Below are positions 21,985 through 32,882 of a stretch of 64,000 nucleotides of DNA, piece by piece (positions within the stretch are counted from its first letter, which is position 1; each line of letters begins with the position of its first letter). Below the pieces are notes generated by a model. The model did not search any database, was not told the DNA's origin, and worked only from the letters and a program-made list of their open reading frames with translations. The position numbers and the translations under genes are program-made. The stretch lies in contig OZ020622.1 in the NCBI GenBank assembly GCA_963971575.1, positions 16,618,879-16,682,878 on the forward strand, given 5' to 3'. The stretch is from Liopterus haemorrhoidalis. Taxonomy: Eukaryota > Arthropoda > Insecta > Coleoptera > Dytiscidae.

Positions 21985-22440
21985 GCTTCATGCGTCGAAG
22001 CCAGACATCATTCTACTAGATCACGAGACACGTGAAATGTTCGTAATAGAATTCTCGTGTCCACGAAAAACATTTCTTTGAAAGAGGTCGAAAAACGAGA
22101 GTGTTTTGATTACTTGAACATCCTGTATGAACTTCGACAAATGTACCCGAAACACAAAATTAAGCTTGTAGTTCTGATCATGGTAGTCTTGGAGCAAGGA
22201 AGGAAGGCGTCTTTCAAGCAGGACTTAAGATCATACTTGCCTGCAGACTGGTTTCCAGCTCAATCATCTGCAGAATGCAAAAGCATGTTTGATTGGTTTT
22301 CTGCATACATTGAAGACTCACGGCGTAGAGCACTAGTCGCTGCCACGCATCTCCAGGGTATGGAATGCAGCAGTGTGTATTTGCCAGGTATTCGCGTATG
22401 ACGTGCTACCTTGTGTTAAGACTGAAGTGCAGTGTCTTGC
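21985..22440 (+). pseudogene. C-terminal region of a restriction-like-endonuclease LINE
   Basis: The plus strand reads SKPDIILLDHETREMFVIEF, then after a one-base frame change KEVEKRECFDYLNILYELRQ, KIKLVVLIMVVLEQGRK, and near the end VAATHLQGMECSSVYL. K-P-D followed by V-I-E-F is the catalytic core layout of the C-terminal restriction-like endonuclease of R2/NeSL-type LINEs. The final part resembles 63010-63060. Clade assignment is tentative. Confidence 0.55.
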
Positions 22441-22449
22441 GGAGGATGG

Positions 22450-23330
22450 TTTAAGACCTAAACCACTATCACCTATATATATTTTTCCATACCTGCGCGG
22501 ATCATAGAGCCTCGACAAAAGACTTCCATCGGATCCTGTTCTTTGCCAAGTATTTCATTTCTACCCTGGACTTGTCATTTTTTCATCTTCTGCCAGAATC
22601 GTTCGTTCCAGGTAGCTCTTGGTCGACCTCTTTTTCGACTGGCCTGATGATTCTAGTCAAGGACCTTTCTTGCAACATGGTCTAGAGGCTTACGTAAGGT
22701 ATGGCCCAGGCCATCCCCACTTTCTCCGTCTTATCTCTAATTCGACCCCGTTGTTACCCGCAGGTTCCCACAGGCTTTCATTAGAGCCCCGCTCTGGCCA
22801 GTAGATACGTAAAATTCTGCGTAAACAATGGTTAACATTGTTGGTTTGTAACCTTTTTGGTGACTTTCCATGTCTCACAGCCGTAGTACAGGATATATTT
22901 CACATTAGTATTAAATATACGTAGTTTGGTCTTATTTGCGCATATTCTAGAGCTCCAGATTGAAGTAAGCATGATAAACGCATTTCTAGCTCCTGGGCGT
23001 CTCTATCATTTTTACAGGTTTAGTTAGTTCGTTCAACGTAATTTGGAATGTCGCCTTCTTATAGATGATATCTATAAGTTAGGAATATCTACTATATACC
23101 CTGCTATTCATTACATACTAGAATTCTATTAAAATGAATGCCTTTTCATAGTCGATGAAAGCTATCCAAACTGGAAACTGGTATTCGTTCGATTTTTCGA
23201 TCAAAAGATTTATTGTCTGTAACCGGTCCAAGGTACTGTATCCTTTTCAGAACCCAGCTAGTTCTCTTGGCTGCTACCGAACGAGTTTGTTGGTAAATTT
23301 TTTCGTAATAATTTTAATGAAGAGTTTGTA
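22450..23330 (-). pseudogene. RTE-like LINE reverse transcriptase, deleted relic
   Basis: On the minus strand, 23300-23140 reads GYSTLDRLQTINLLIEKSNE and WIAFIDYEKAF (RT motif A), and 22880-22450 reads YETWKVTKKVTNQ, CLRRILRIYWPERGSN and ELEIRRRKWGW, then RKRGRPRATWNE- and RLYDPRRYG-like tail sequence. The RT segment with the catalytic YADD/FADD box between these is missing, and there are stops and frame changes. The same family is represented by the relic at 57798-58968. Confidence 0.7.
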
Positions 23331-23339
23331 CATAAAAAT

Positions 23340-24172
23340 ACTTGGATATTAATCACTGGATAAAAAGGTGTATGTTAATCTTTTGATCCTCTAGGTTGTG
23401 ATTTATATAATTCCAAATTTATATAGAACACCGATGTAGTCCTTTAACAGTTTGTGCATCACTGTTTATTGTCGGTCACGGTTTTAGCTCGCGCCCACGC
23501 CGCCTGAAGCGCCGCCGGACGGACAAATGATGAACTTTCCACCAGGTCTCGCGTTTCTGTTCTTTCTCCTGGTAATTTAATTACGATTTGAGGCATCCAT
23601 CTTCCTCTAGGAGTACGTGATGAAAACAACTCAAGAACATTAGACCAGAGGCTTGTATCAGACGGTGTTCATTATATACTACTTCCTAGATACTTTACAT
23701 AACATATCCAACCATCTAAATCAATCTTGCTCGTTAAATTAATTTATTTGAATAATTTTGTTATTAATATTTAATTTAATGATATGAAGGCGTTGGAATT
23801 TTTAATTTAACAATAAATTATATAGTTTATATGTTAAGTTAAGTAAATATTTGTCTGTAAGTTTAAAATGTCATAAAATTCTTAAATTTAATAGCGTATT
23901 TATATTAGGTTAGTAAACGAGCTAGTGGCAATGATAATTACTATCATAATGAAGACTTTAGATTCAACTAGTGCTAGTATTCGCGCTAGTAGTTGTGATA
24001 TGATAGTGGTTTTGTAGAAAAGATAGTAACTATCACACTATCCTACCCCCACTACAAAATTGTTTCTCTCATATGCACTTGCCCAATGTCAACAAAAGGT
24101 GCAGTGCTTTTTGAAGTTATTTATATTAAATAAAGGCAAAAAAGACCTATTTTCTCTTTACATAATTCACTC
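23340..24172. other. No gene; foldback near 23915-24045
   Basis: GATAATTACTATCAT and ATAGTAACTATCACACTATC lie in a region with several short inverted repeats, perhaps a decayed MITE. Nothing coding. Confidence 0.4.
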
Positions 24173-24175
24173 TTA

Positions 24176-25519
24176 AGCCGAATTCAGAGCTCTTTAAATT
24201 AACACGCTGTAGAGTGTTCGTTGTTACGCTGTAAGTTATGTTTCTATGGATTGTTTTAATGTTCTAAGCACCGTTCACAGCTAGTTAGAAATTAATGTGT
24301 TACGAATAGTCCGCCATATGTGTGTTTACCAACCAACTATATAGCTTCGTAAAATTAATAGACCATATTAGTAACTACGTCACAAAATGAGATTCAGTGC
24401 TGCCGTCTCGCGGTTGGATTCCTTTTATTTGAATTTAGCATGTTGTTTTTTTGTTAAATTGTATTTTGGAAATATAAATTAAGTTTTCAAAGTAAGAGAG
24501 TGCTTCACATCAAAACTACAAGTCAATATTTATTTATTAAAATTCTTATTTTATACATTATAATTTAATATGTCATTATTTTTGCAGAACAATATTATTT
24601 TGCAGGTTAATTTTGAAAAATTTACGTTAATAATCGTTATTATGGCAAGTAACATAGCAATAAGTGTGTGTACCATATCTAAATGGTTTAAAGGAATAAT
24701 ATGTTGTTTTTAATTTTCCATTATTGTTTTTCATTTTCATCTGTCAAAAAACGAAAAAATTTGCAATTAATAATGTAGATGTAATTGTTACAATTTGGAG
24801 CAAAACAATACACCAATATGCATTCTAAAACAAAATATTAATGATTACTTAGTGTTAATTAAATAAATACTAAAGATATTCCGATTTTCATATTATTTAA
24901 AAACGTAACCTATAAATATATCTTCGAATCCTTATTTATATATTTATAAAATCATTATTCTATAATATAAAGTGTCTGGACTGTATATATTAGTATATAT
25001 TTATCAAAAATACATATTTTTTGCTCCAAAATTGAAAATATTTATAAAATTAAGGTAACAAAAGTAATGTCCCATGTATTTTAAACTTCAAAAGGACTCA
25101 GCTCTCAGATGGCAGCACATGTATGTGACAACACACTAATATGGTCTATTCTATGTATTATCGTTTTTATAATTGTGTCTTAGATTTTAACTAACTAAAC
25201 TTAACCTAATTACCTAAATTGATCATATTTACTGTCCGTCTTTGTAATTTTGAACAAGATTTGTTAATGATGACATTATGTTAGGTTATGTAAAGGCATA
25301 CGATAACTACGGTATCACTGATAGAATGCGATAGCCAATGTGTTTATATGTCTGTCTCATTAAAACATCTCACTAGCTATAAGTTTAGAAAATTATCCAT
25401 AATCCACAACGAACAACGTATTGAATTTAGAGGTCTGAAAGGTTTCACGTCTTACCATATGACAAACTTTTAGTGTCAGTAAACAGTGTATAAGCGATTT
25501 AAGAGCTCTGAATGCGGCT
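24176..25519. mobile_element. 1.34-kb non-autonomous TIR element with TTA duplication
   Basis: The left end AGCCGAATTCAGAGCTCTTT and right end AAGAGCTCTGAATGCGGCT are inverted, flanked by TTA (24173-24175 and 25520-25522). A subterminal pair, ACCATATTAGTAACTACGTC near 24363 and its inverse near 25128-25148, supports the symmetry. No frame inside matches a transposase. TTA duplication suggests Harbinger-like integration. Confidence 0.65.
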
Positions 25520-25734
25520 TTACACTCTAAAGAAAGTAGTGTTAAAGAAACTTCATTTTACACTAAGAAATGAACTTTTAGTGTACCATGAAGTCCCTCG
25601 CTTTTCGTGTTAATTATTTACACTTCTTTTTTGGTTAAATTTAGAGTAAAGTTTATACATACATACTTAAAAATTATAGTGTTAGAAAATAAATAGTGAT
25701 AAAATAGTATTAATTTTAGCACTGAAAAAGTAAT

Positions 25735-26900
25735 AAATTGAAGTGAAGTGTGAATTTTCTCACATTTCACGGTTTTGTAGGTATTTAATAAGTGTAAGAA
25801 GCCAACATAATACTGGATGTCTATAGTCTATCTCAGAAAGAGCGATAGTAATAAATCTTTTTGTCAGGCAGTTACCAGTGGCGTGCACATTTTAAACACG
25901 TTTAAATTGGTTTTGTGTATTTCTATATTACTATTTATCATTTTATTAAACGCACGCTTGTGACCATATTTATCATATCATTAAAAACACGCCTGTGACC
26001 ATATTTTTCTTCAAAATTTTAGGGTAAATTTTTTATGATCTATTGTGTTTAACCCTAGTTCGTATTCCCATATAAGATGTGCGGCACACTCGGTTGTTTC
26101 TTAACAATATTTCGTTCGAACTATTCATATTTTGTGTGCCGCTTCTGTGTGAAAAAACAATAACATTTTACAAATAATAAATTTTATTACTATCGCTCTT
26201 TCTGAGATAGACTATAGGTATATTTATCATATCAAAATCAACAGTTTTTTTGATAATCATTTCTATTCGTTAATTGAGAACTAAGAGTTTCCATTTAATT
26301 TTTTTAAACAAAACTTCAATTGATTGCCAAATATCCCAATGTTTTTTTCTGCATTTGCTTCGTATTCAAGTTTTCATTAGATTACTAAGAAATATTTTAC
26401 AGTGTAGAGTGTAGTGTGGTGTGGTGTGAGTAACTCAGTTCGCAACTATTAAAAAAATGTTATTTTTTTAATATTTTTAATTCCAAAAAAATACACGCAC
26501 TATCTTAGCTATAAATACAAAAAATCCTTGGCACATTATTGTCCATAATTTAACCATGAATTAAAAAATAATTAATTTTGTAAAAAACATAAAAACTGCT
26601 ATATTTTTCAAAAACACAATTTGATCAAAAATTCCTCTCGTACGTTTCTGGCTCAGATCAATATACATTACCTAAAGTTTTTTCAGATTTTTAGTTTAAC
26701 CCCTTTGCGTAAAAGGGTGCGAGGCAAGAACTTTCGCACATTTTTGGCTAAATTCGTACTAAAAGAAACGAATTTCAAAAAGCTATCTATCATTTCTTAA
26801 TCTACGTCTAATCTAATAAATTTTGTTGGGAGACTTCAATGGTCGATCAGAACACAAACCTCAACTTTTGGCGTTTTACTGACATTTTGCTGAATAAAAT
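25735..26900 (+). repeat. Composite dispersed repeat, plus-strand copy with nested MITE
   Basis: Ordered blocks are: GTGTGAATTTTCTCACATTT, GGTATTTAATAAGTG, GGATGTCTA, then after the MITE ATCAAAATCAACAG, GAGAACTAAGAG, TACAGTGTAGAGTG, ACACGCACTATCTTAGC and TCTGGCTCAGATCAATAT. The same blocks recur in order on the minus strand at 61850-62900 and in parts at 29990-30620, 48935-49350, 61520-61650 and 63480-63650. Confidence 0.75.
25824..26214. mobile_element. TA-flanked MITE nested in the composite repeat
   Basis: The inverted ends TAGTCTATCTCAGAAAGAGC (and beyond, about 30 bp) at 25824 and 26214 are flanked by TA (25822-25823 and 26215-26216). Copies of the host repeat near 61607 and 63545 read GGATGTCTAG without the insert. 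TA duplication suggests Tc1/mariner mobilisation. It holds a CAGTGGCGTGCAC motif internally. Confidence 0.85.
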
Positions 26901-27214
26901 GAAAAATATAAGGAGTGGGTACTTGCTCCTCCCCCAGAGTATTCACTTTTAAGTGTTTTGTTCCCAACCTTTATGCTTTTTTGTCCCCAAAATTTATTTA
27001 TTTTTATATTTGTCTATTTTACATTATAACTATTTTTATTATGTCTATGTTATATTTGTTATCAAATGTTAAACACATTTAAGTTCATGTGCATTTACTC
27101 GTTTCAAGTTAGTATTAAGAGGCCTCGCAACAATAGAGTATCTCGAGCCTCAGAAAAGTTAAGGCGCCAAGAGAGGACCCAAGCTTTGGTAATAAAATTA
27201 TTCTTGATTAGATG

Positions 27215-27666
27215 AGTTTCATTTAAAATTGCTAAACTTTTTAAACCCTATAATATAAAATTAGCTTTCTATAATCTTAAAACTATTAATCAACTCCACT
27301 CAAAATTTAAACAACCTACTGAATTTAATAAAATGTCGTCAGTAGTCTATCACATTCCTTGTGGAGGATGTGATTTAGGCTATGTTGGACAGACTAAACA
27401 ATATCTTAAAAACCGAGTATATCAACATAAAAATAGCTGTCAGGATAAATTTAAAAATAAAAAAGAAAACACGGCACTCAGTACCCATTTCTTTACCACT
27501 AATCACAATTTTAATTTTGAACAAAAATCTTAGATAAAGTAGACAATCTCAGTAAAAGGTTGATTACTGAGAGCATACATATAATTCAGAACCCTAAATT
27601 AGTTAACTTTAAAACCGACTGTGATAATATAAGCGCCATCTATTGTAATATATTAAAAAAATTCTA
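27215..27666 (+). pseudogene. Penelope-like GIY-YIG endonuclease, one frameshift
   Basis: Upstream of the ATG at 27333 the frame is open: KPYNIKLAFYNLKTINQLHS. It continues VVYHIPCGGCDLGYVGQTKQ (the GIY-YIG core as VYHIP...GYVGQT, with the CxxC before it) and LKNRVYQHKNSC. The first frame stops at about 27532, and a one-base shift continues it as LDKVDNLSKRLITESIHI and IQNPKLVNF to a stop near 27666. The catalytic Arg region (LKNRVYQH) and the Glu of ITESIHI are present. It is not an active complete protein, because the RT is missing. Confidence 0.8.
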
Positions 27667-28022
27667 AATCTAACATATTTCACCTAATAATCAAATTCTA
27701 ATTTATTAATAGATAGCGTTACTTACTTCAACCATCTCAAACCCTTTTTCAAATTCATACGTGGCTTATTCATTTGCTTATCTCTGAGTTCAATAATCGG
27801 ACAATATGATGTGTTCTTTATTAATTTTAAAATTGTTATTGTATATCGTGACTATTAACTAAGGTATTGTAAATTTAACATTGTTTTTTATTCTTTAACT
27901 CATATTTGATATGTTTTTATTCTTTAATAATTATTTTATGTTATATTTTAAATTCCGACAATTTTGTAATGCTTATTTTAACTACTTGACTTGTTAAATT
28001 TGAACACTACCATAATTTAATA

Positions 28023-28106
28023 CATGTAAACCTACCAATTTAATAATTCTATATTTCTATATATCTTTGTAGCTCTGATGAAGATTTAAATTAAAATCGA
28101 AACGTT
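28023..28106 (+). ncRNA. Candidate hammerhead ribozyme (Penelope-like pLTR)
   Basis: CTGATGA at 28075-28081 and GAAA at 28099-28102 are the two invariant hammerhead core strands. Between them GATTT and AAATC form a 5-bp stem II. ATGT at 28024-28027 can pair with ACGT at 28102-28105 (one G-U) as stem III, placing the cleavage base A at 28028. CTAC (28032-28035) and GTAG (28069-28072) can form stem I with a long loop. A short stem III is typical of Penelope-like hammerheads. The fold is by eye only. Confidence 0.55.
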
Positions 28107-28140
28107 AGCGAAGTTAATAAATTTGTTTTTATTTTCTGAC

Positions 28141-29720
28141 TGGTCCGAATCCCATTACCTTCAACTATAATAAAATTATTCGGTAATAAAATAAAATAAT
28201 TTCGCACCCAGTAAAATAGTAATTCCACTCCACCCCCCCCCCAATACGATAATTACTTTATTTTTTCTGTAATATAGCATGTAAATATCTTTACGTTTCG
28301 TGCTTATTTTCCACAAGGAAGCTATCGATAGCAACAGATATATAACAGATGACAGCTAACTACATAAACAAAATGTGCAGTTAAATCGGGTCTGGCCCGC
28401 ACCTATAATAGTATATTATTATACGAGTTTTATAAGACGATCTATTGTCACACGAGTTGTTTGGAGTACGACGAGCGCAGCAGCGAGGAATGCTCCAAAG
28501 AAACAAGTAGTAACACTAAAGCCAAATACACTATTAATGTTTCGCACGGTCTGCGATGCCGTAGTTCTAAATAAGAACTCATACTTCATGATAGTGCGAA
28601 TTTCCAATCGTTTTCAACAAAATTAATTTAAAATTTTGATATTTGATATTTTTTAGAGCAAACAATGATTGCTTTAAACAGGCAAGATGTGTAACTTTCC
28701 AAAAAAAAAAACAGAACGGTAAAATATGAAGCCAATGTAAAATAATAAGCTGTTAAAGTTGACAATATTATTAACTACAAATTTCATCCTTAACGACCTG
28801 ATAGAAAAACACTATTATTTCAATTATTATTACGTCAACTATGAGGGCAACTACGACGGATGATCGTTTATTCACTTTGAGACTTTTAAGTGTGCACAGG
28901 GAAAAGATTACTAATAATAGAGTAGATTTTATAAAAAAAAAATCACTAATGCCAATGATCGCAGATGCCTTCAATATCTATTTAAATAGTGTTCTGAATT
29001 TACGAAAGGTTATTTAATACATTACTAATTAATTTCAAAAATGTGCATATTTTGCCATCAAAAATTCTACGGGTGCCTGTGACAGCAAGGTGAAGGATAG
29101 AATAAGGCAAAAGACGACGGACATCCAAGAAGACAGAGAGAGAGTTCTTGCTAATAACCATCGTAGCTAAAGCCTTCATAAAAATATTTTCAAAGTAATG
29201 AGTCCACGCCGATTGAGATATAACCAATTTATTAAAAATATAAATTTCATATAAAAAATCATAAATTGTAAAGAAACCTGTTCGTAAAATATCTGGTACC
29301 CTAATTGCTTCGCCAAAAGAGCGTGGGTCATAAACAATGATACATAATCCTTGGCCTGGCCTGATATATACAGCGTGTCCCGGAATATATTAATAGGGTA
29401 TATAATTCAGTGGATTTTTTATATAAAGTTGATCGAGTATTGAGGCAAGCTGCTTGTTGAATAAACATAGAAAACTCGTTAACAGAGACATACCAGTAAC
29501 GATATATGACATTTGTTTTATACATGTAAATCGAATTATTTATTGAGATTTTTAAAGGCCATATGTATGTGACACAGGAACGGATTCAGAAAGTTTAAAT
29601 AATAAAAAATAATGATTAAAGAAATGCATCAATACTGTTTTCATAAAATATCAGAATTAGCATAAAAGAGGATGAAATATCAAAACGTAAAAATAAAGAA
29701 TAAATAACTGATTTTTACCA
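28141..29720. other. No gene recognised
   Basis: A poly-C run lies near 28228-28240. The 75-codon frame at 29000-29227 (minus) and others match nothing known to me. CAGCGTGTCCCGGAATAT near 29370 looks like a single mariner-type terminal repeat. Confidence 0.4.
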
Positions 29721-29985
29721 AAAGTTGATCAACTCGTGCCATTGATGTCAAAAGCTTAAATATGAAGGTTCCTAAGAATCCTTTTAGCCGAATTTACTCT
29801 GCACGTGTACACAGACAGACAGACGGACGAACGGACGGACGGACGGACATACAGACACACATCATGCTAAAAATAGTCAAAACGTTATGTAGAGACCTCA
29901 ATTCGTGGAGATCCATCGAAATCTCGAAATATAAAAATCGGTATGATCACAATACCTCCCTGATATATGTTGGAGGTCGGTAAAA
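29720..29985. repeat. GACA-bearing dispersed repeat, copy 2
   Basis: CAGACAGACAGACGG and (GGAC)n at 29811-29850 sit between AGCCGAATTTACTCTGCACG and AAAATAGTCAAAACGTTATG, both shared with 43975-44060. Confidence 0.75.
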
Positions 29986-30625
29986 ATATGTTATTTTTTT
30001 AATATCTATTTTTAGTTCCAAAAAAATACACGCACTATCTTAGCTATAAATATCTTTGATTAATCTAAATGTTATAATCGATTTTTGATTAACTGGGTAG
30101 AAAATAATCGATTAATCAAGAGCCAATTTTATTTTTTGTTCATTTTTTAAAATATTTTGTTTAAATTATTTTGTTAAAATTCTAGTTATATTTTGGCAAA
30201 TGTTGCATTTAATTTTTAACAGCGTAAATTTAATAACCAGTTGGAATTGTTGGAATTATATTTTCATTCTATGTGTCATGTATACGAAACCAGAGGGGCG
30301 GAGCATATAACTTAAAACAACCAATGGAAGCCATAGGCGCAATTTTTAATATCTTAACGAACCTATATAAAAAAAAAAAATACTGCACATATTTAGAAAC
30401 CTAAATAATAGTATTAGGTTAACAAAAAAATATTTTAACATAAAATTTGTTTTTTAAGCTCTTTGATTAACAGACGATAAACTATTTTAAAAATATAATT
30501 CATTTTGCCGTGATTACTACGAAGCAAAATTTTTCCTACACACTCAGCATGCCGCCTTCACTTATTATATACCTGCGAAACCTTGCAATGTGTGAAAATT
30601 CACACTTCACATCAATTTTTTGGTA
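29986..30625 (+). repeat. Composite dispersed repeat fragments
   Basis: This contains ACACGCACTATCTTAGC (30032), then a segment 30120-30460 that is the inverted equivalent of 49000-49330 (TAGTTATATTTTGGCAAAT, CCAATGGAAGCCATAGGCGC), then ACCTGCGAAACC and GTGTGAAAATTCACACTTCA. Confidence 0.7.
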
Positions 30626-31079
30626 AAGGCCATAGTTTATCTAGATAACTGTTTTCCGACCGTACCAGATTTAAAAAAAAAACTGTTTTTGATATGGTCG
30701 CCCAAATTTTTTTATCACTGATCCGCAAAAAACAATACATTTTAGCCAGTTCGCTACGTTTTCTGTTGAGAAGCACTGAACTAGATAAACATTTATCAAT
30801 AAAAGAGAGAATGTTCTTTTAAAAAAATTAAAATTAAATAAAAAGACCTTGTATTATATAAAAAATTAACACTCGTTTTAATTTTATTGTTTTTAGAATA
30901 TATGATTACGTTAGTTAATTTGATTTTAAACATTGAATATTTAAATGGAATGATTTCCAAAGAAATCTATTTATAATAACAAATTAATAATGTATTTCAG
31001 TTTAATCTATATGTAATTTACTGAGCCCGCAATGCAGTTTTAATTTTCATTCAGATATATATCTTGTCGTACTCCGTAC
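30626..31079. other. No gene recognised
   Basis: AT-rich sequence; nothing assigned. Confidence 0.5.
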
Positions 31080-31181
31080 CCTTTCACCGGGTACAAACAC
31101 AAATACAGACATATCCACACACAAACATACACACATGCATAGATATAATCCCATACACAAACTTCATACACATATACATAC
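31080..31181. repeat. CA/TA-rich simple sequence, left of the nest
   Basis: ACACACAAACATACACAC and ACACATATACATAC; the same type of sequence resumes at 38731-38890, right of the nested elements. Confidence 0.75.
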
Positions 31182-31463
31182 CAGTGGCGTGCCGTGCATC
31201 TTCTACTAAGCTGTGCAGTCCTTTGAAAAATAATATTTACTATACAACTATACGCGGGTTATCTTTTATGTTTCTACAAACGACCACTACATGGCAATAT
31301 TGAAATGTATCATTTACAGTGACTGTATAAAGACAGTGTGGCCATATGAACTGTAGCCGCCATTTTTATTCCAGATTTGTATTGGGTTATATGGAATAAA
31401 TGTTAATATATCCTAATATATTATAATATTTCTTAATTTTTTAATAGTTTTAAATTTAACAAA

Positions 31464-32882
31464 ATGACCGACAATATTTCTCAAACAGCCAGTTATTCTC
31501 AGACAACAATACAAAATCAAAACCACAATATGTCATATGCAAACGTAATCAAGTCTGATACCAAAAAATATCCCAAAAAGGAACAAGCCATAGTGCTAAA
31601 TGCAGTAAACGGTATTAAAATAAGAGAATATGTTATTGGAATCGGAACATTAGTTGGACCAAAAAACATCACTTTTGCATCTCGCATACCAAATGACCGT
31701 ATTTGCATATATCTAGAAAACAAACAAATGGTTGAAGATCTCACTCAGAAATATAAATCAATTCCAATACAGAACAATATTATCGAAATTAGAAGATTAA
31801 TTACACCGACCCAAAAACTCGTCCTATCAAATGTCCACCCTTCTGTTCACGACGAAGAAATTCAGAAAGCATTGCAAATATCTGGTATTAAAACAGCATC
31901 CCGTATCAGTGCTATTAGAGCTGGTATGTTAGAAGCTGAATACAGTCACATCATGAGTTTCCGGAGACAAGTATATATTTTAAAAGATGAAAAGCAACTT
32001 ATACCCAGTAGTTTACTCGTAGAATCAGAAGGTACATACAATCGCATATATATATCAGTAGATACATGCTTTATATGTCGCACTGAAGGCCATACAGCAG
32101 CTCACTGTCCCCAGAAAAATGATAACATTGAAAGTAATCGACAGAGACAAGAAATGCCTGAAAACAATACCCAACAAACGACACATCCAGCCGACACTCA
32201 CGGTAAGCAACAGAGACAAGAAATGCCTGAAAACTGTACCCAGCAAACAATACCTCTGTCCGACAACCACGAACACCAAACACAAGACTTAACAGTACCT
32301 GATAGAAATAAAGAACAAATAAAATGTGCAAATGACATAGAAAACGCTATGCAAAAGGCACATGAAAATATAGACACCTCAACATTAGAAATTATCAGCT
32401 CACAAAATCTAGAGCAAGTAAATGTAAACCAGACTGAAAAGAAGAGGCGAGCATCATCGTCCACAATAGACTCCAATGACAACAGGGATAGCACAATTCA
32501 AGGAGAGAACACAAGTACACAGATAGAAAAACGGAGAAAAGACAAACCAAAAACAAAAAAGCCAAGAGGAGAGAGTCTCCAGGGACCTCTTCCACTAGAG
32601 GAATTACTAGAACCTTGTAAAACGAAAATAGGGGAAAAACAGAATAGTTACATATTATCATATGAACAACTAAAGGACTTTCTCGAAAACGCTCATGGGC
32701 AACAGGAAGTGTTATCAATATCAAAGGACTATACGTCCGATACACAGAAACTGTTGAATATGTTGTATGATATATATCCGTGCTTCGAACATCGCGTTAT
32801 GAAGGGCAGAATTACAAGACTAACAGCAAAACTAAAACAACAACTGACATATGAAATAGAAGACTCTAGACAGTCAAATTAA
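31464..32882 (+). CDS. LINE ORF1: Gag-like RNA-binding protein
   Basis: The product is 472 aa and uninterrupted. Residues ~40-190 look like the RRM-type fold region of I-group ORF1 proteins (IREYVIGIGTLVGP, LVLSNVHPSVHDEEIQKAL). A CCHC knuckle follows at ~202-215 (CFICRTEGHTAAHC, spacing C-2-C-4-H-4-C). The C-terminal half is polar and low-complexity, with a duplicated ~23-residue block containing QRQEMPEN-TQQT at ~226-270. The role known for the family is coating the LINE RNA as a ribonucleoprotein. The start is the first ATG, only 11 bp inside the element, so upstream coding may have been lost. Confidence 0.85.
   Translation: MTDNISQTASYSQTTIQNQNHNMSYANVIKSDTKKYPKKEQAIVLNAVNGIKIREYVIGIGTLVGPKNITFASRIPNDRICIYLENKQMVEDLTQKYKSIPIQNNIIEIRRLITPTQKLVLSNVHPSVHDEEIQKALQISGIKTASRISAIRAGMLEAEYSHIMSFRRQVYILKDEKQLIPSSLLVESEGTYNRIYISVDTCFICRTEGHTAAHCPQKNDNIESNRQRQEMPENNTQQTTHPADTHGKQQRQEMPENCTQQTIPLSDNHEHQTQDLTVPDRNKEQIKCANDIENAMQKAHENIDTSTLEIISSQNLEQVNVNQTEKKRRASSSTIDSNDNRDSTIQGENTSTQIEKRRKDKPKTKKPRGESLQGPLPLEELLEPCKTKIGEKQNSYILSYEQLKDFLENAHGQQEVLSISKDYTSDTQKLLNMLYDIYPCFEHRVMKGRITRLTAKLKQQLTYEIEDSRQSN
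32132..32270 (+). repeat. 69-bp tandem duplication in ORF1
   Basis: CAGAGACAAGAAATGCCTGA occurs at about 32141 and again about 69 bp later, keeping frame. It encodes the repeated QRQEMPEN block. Confidence 0.85.

Larger units (their letters stand above)
27212..28140 (+). mobile_element. Penelope-like element 3' end with pLTR
   Basis: A GIY-YIG endonuclease frame (27215-27666) is followed by ~470 bp of AT-rich sequence ending with a hammerhead-ribozyme-like core. Penelope-like elements are the retroelements that pair RT with a C-terminal GIY-YIG domain and carry hammerheads in their LTR-like ends. The RT part is absent (5' truncation). Confidence 0.75.

Noticed and set aside
22619..22804. Short frame with a DLFFDWPDD start
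   Set aside because: It is antisense to an RTE reverse transcriptase relic.
24700..25000. Possible host exon in the AT-rich core of the TTA element
   Set aside because: No open frame of useful length and no splice-flanked coding pattern.
25868..26155. Possible hAT element inside the MITE (CAGTGGCGTGCAC and GTGTGCCGCTTCTG)
   Set aside because: Only weak terminal similarity and no matching 8-bp duplication.
29000..29227. 75-codon minus-strand frame that might be a receptor fragment
   Set aside because: No motif supports any family; the length is within chance for this composition.
32055..32745. Long minus-strand frames inside the LINE
   Set aside because: They are antisense shadows of ORF1, which has clear domain support on the plus strand.
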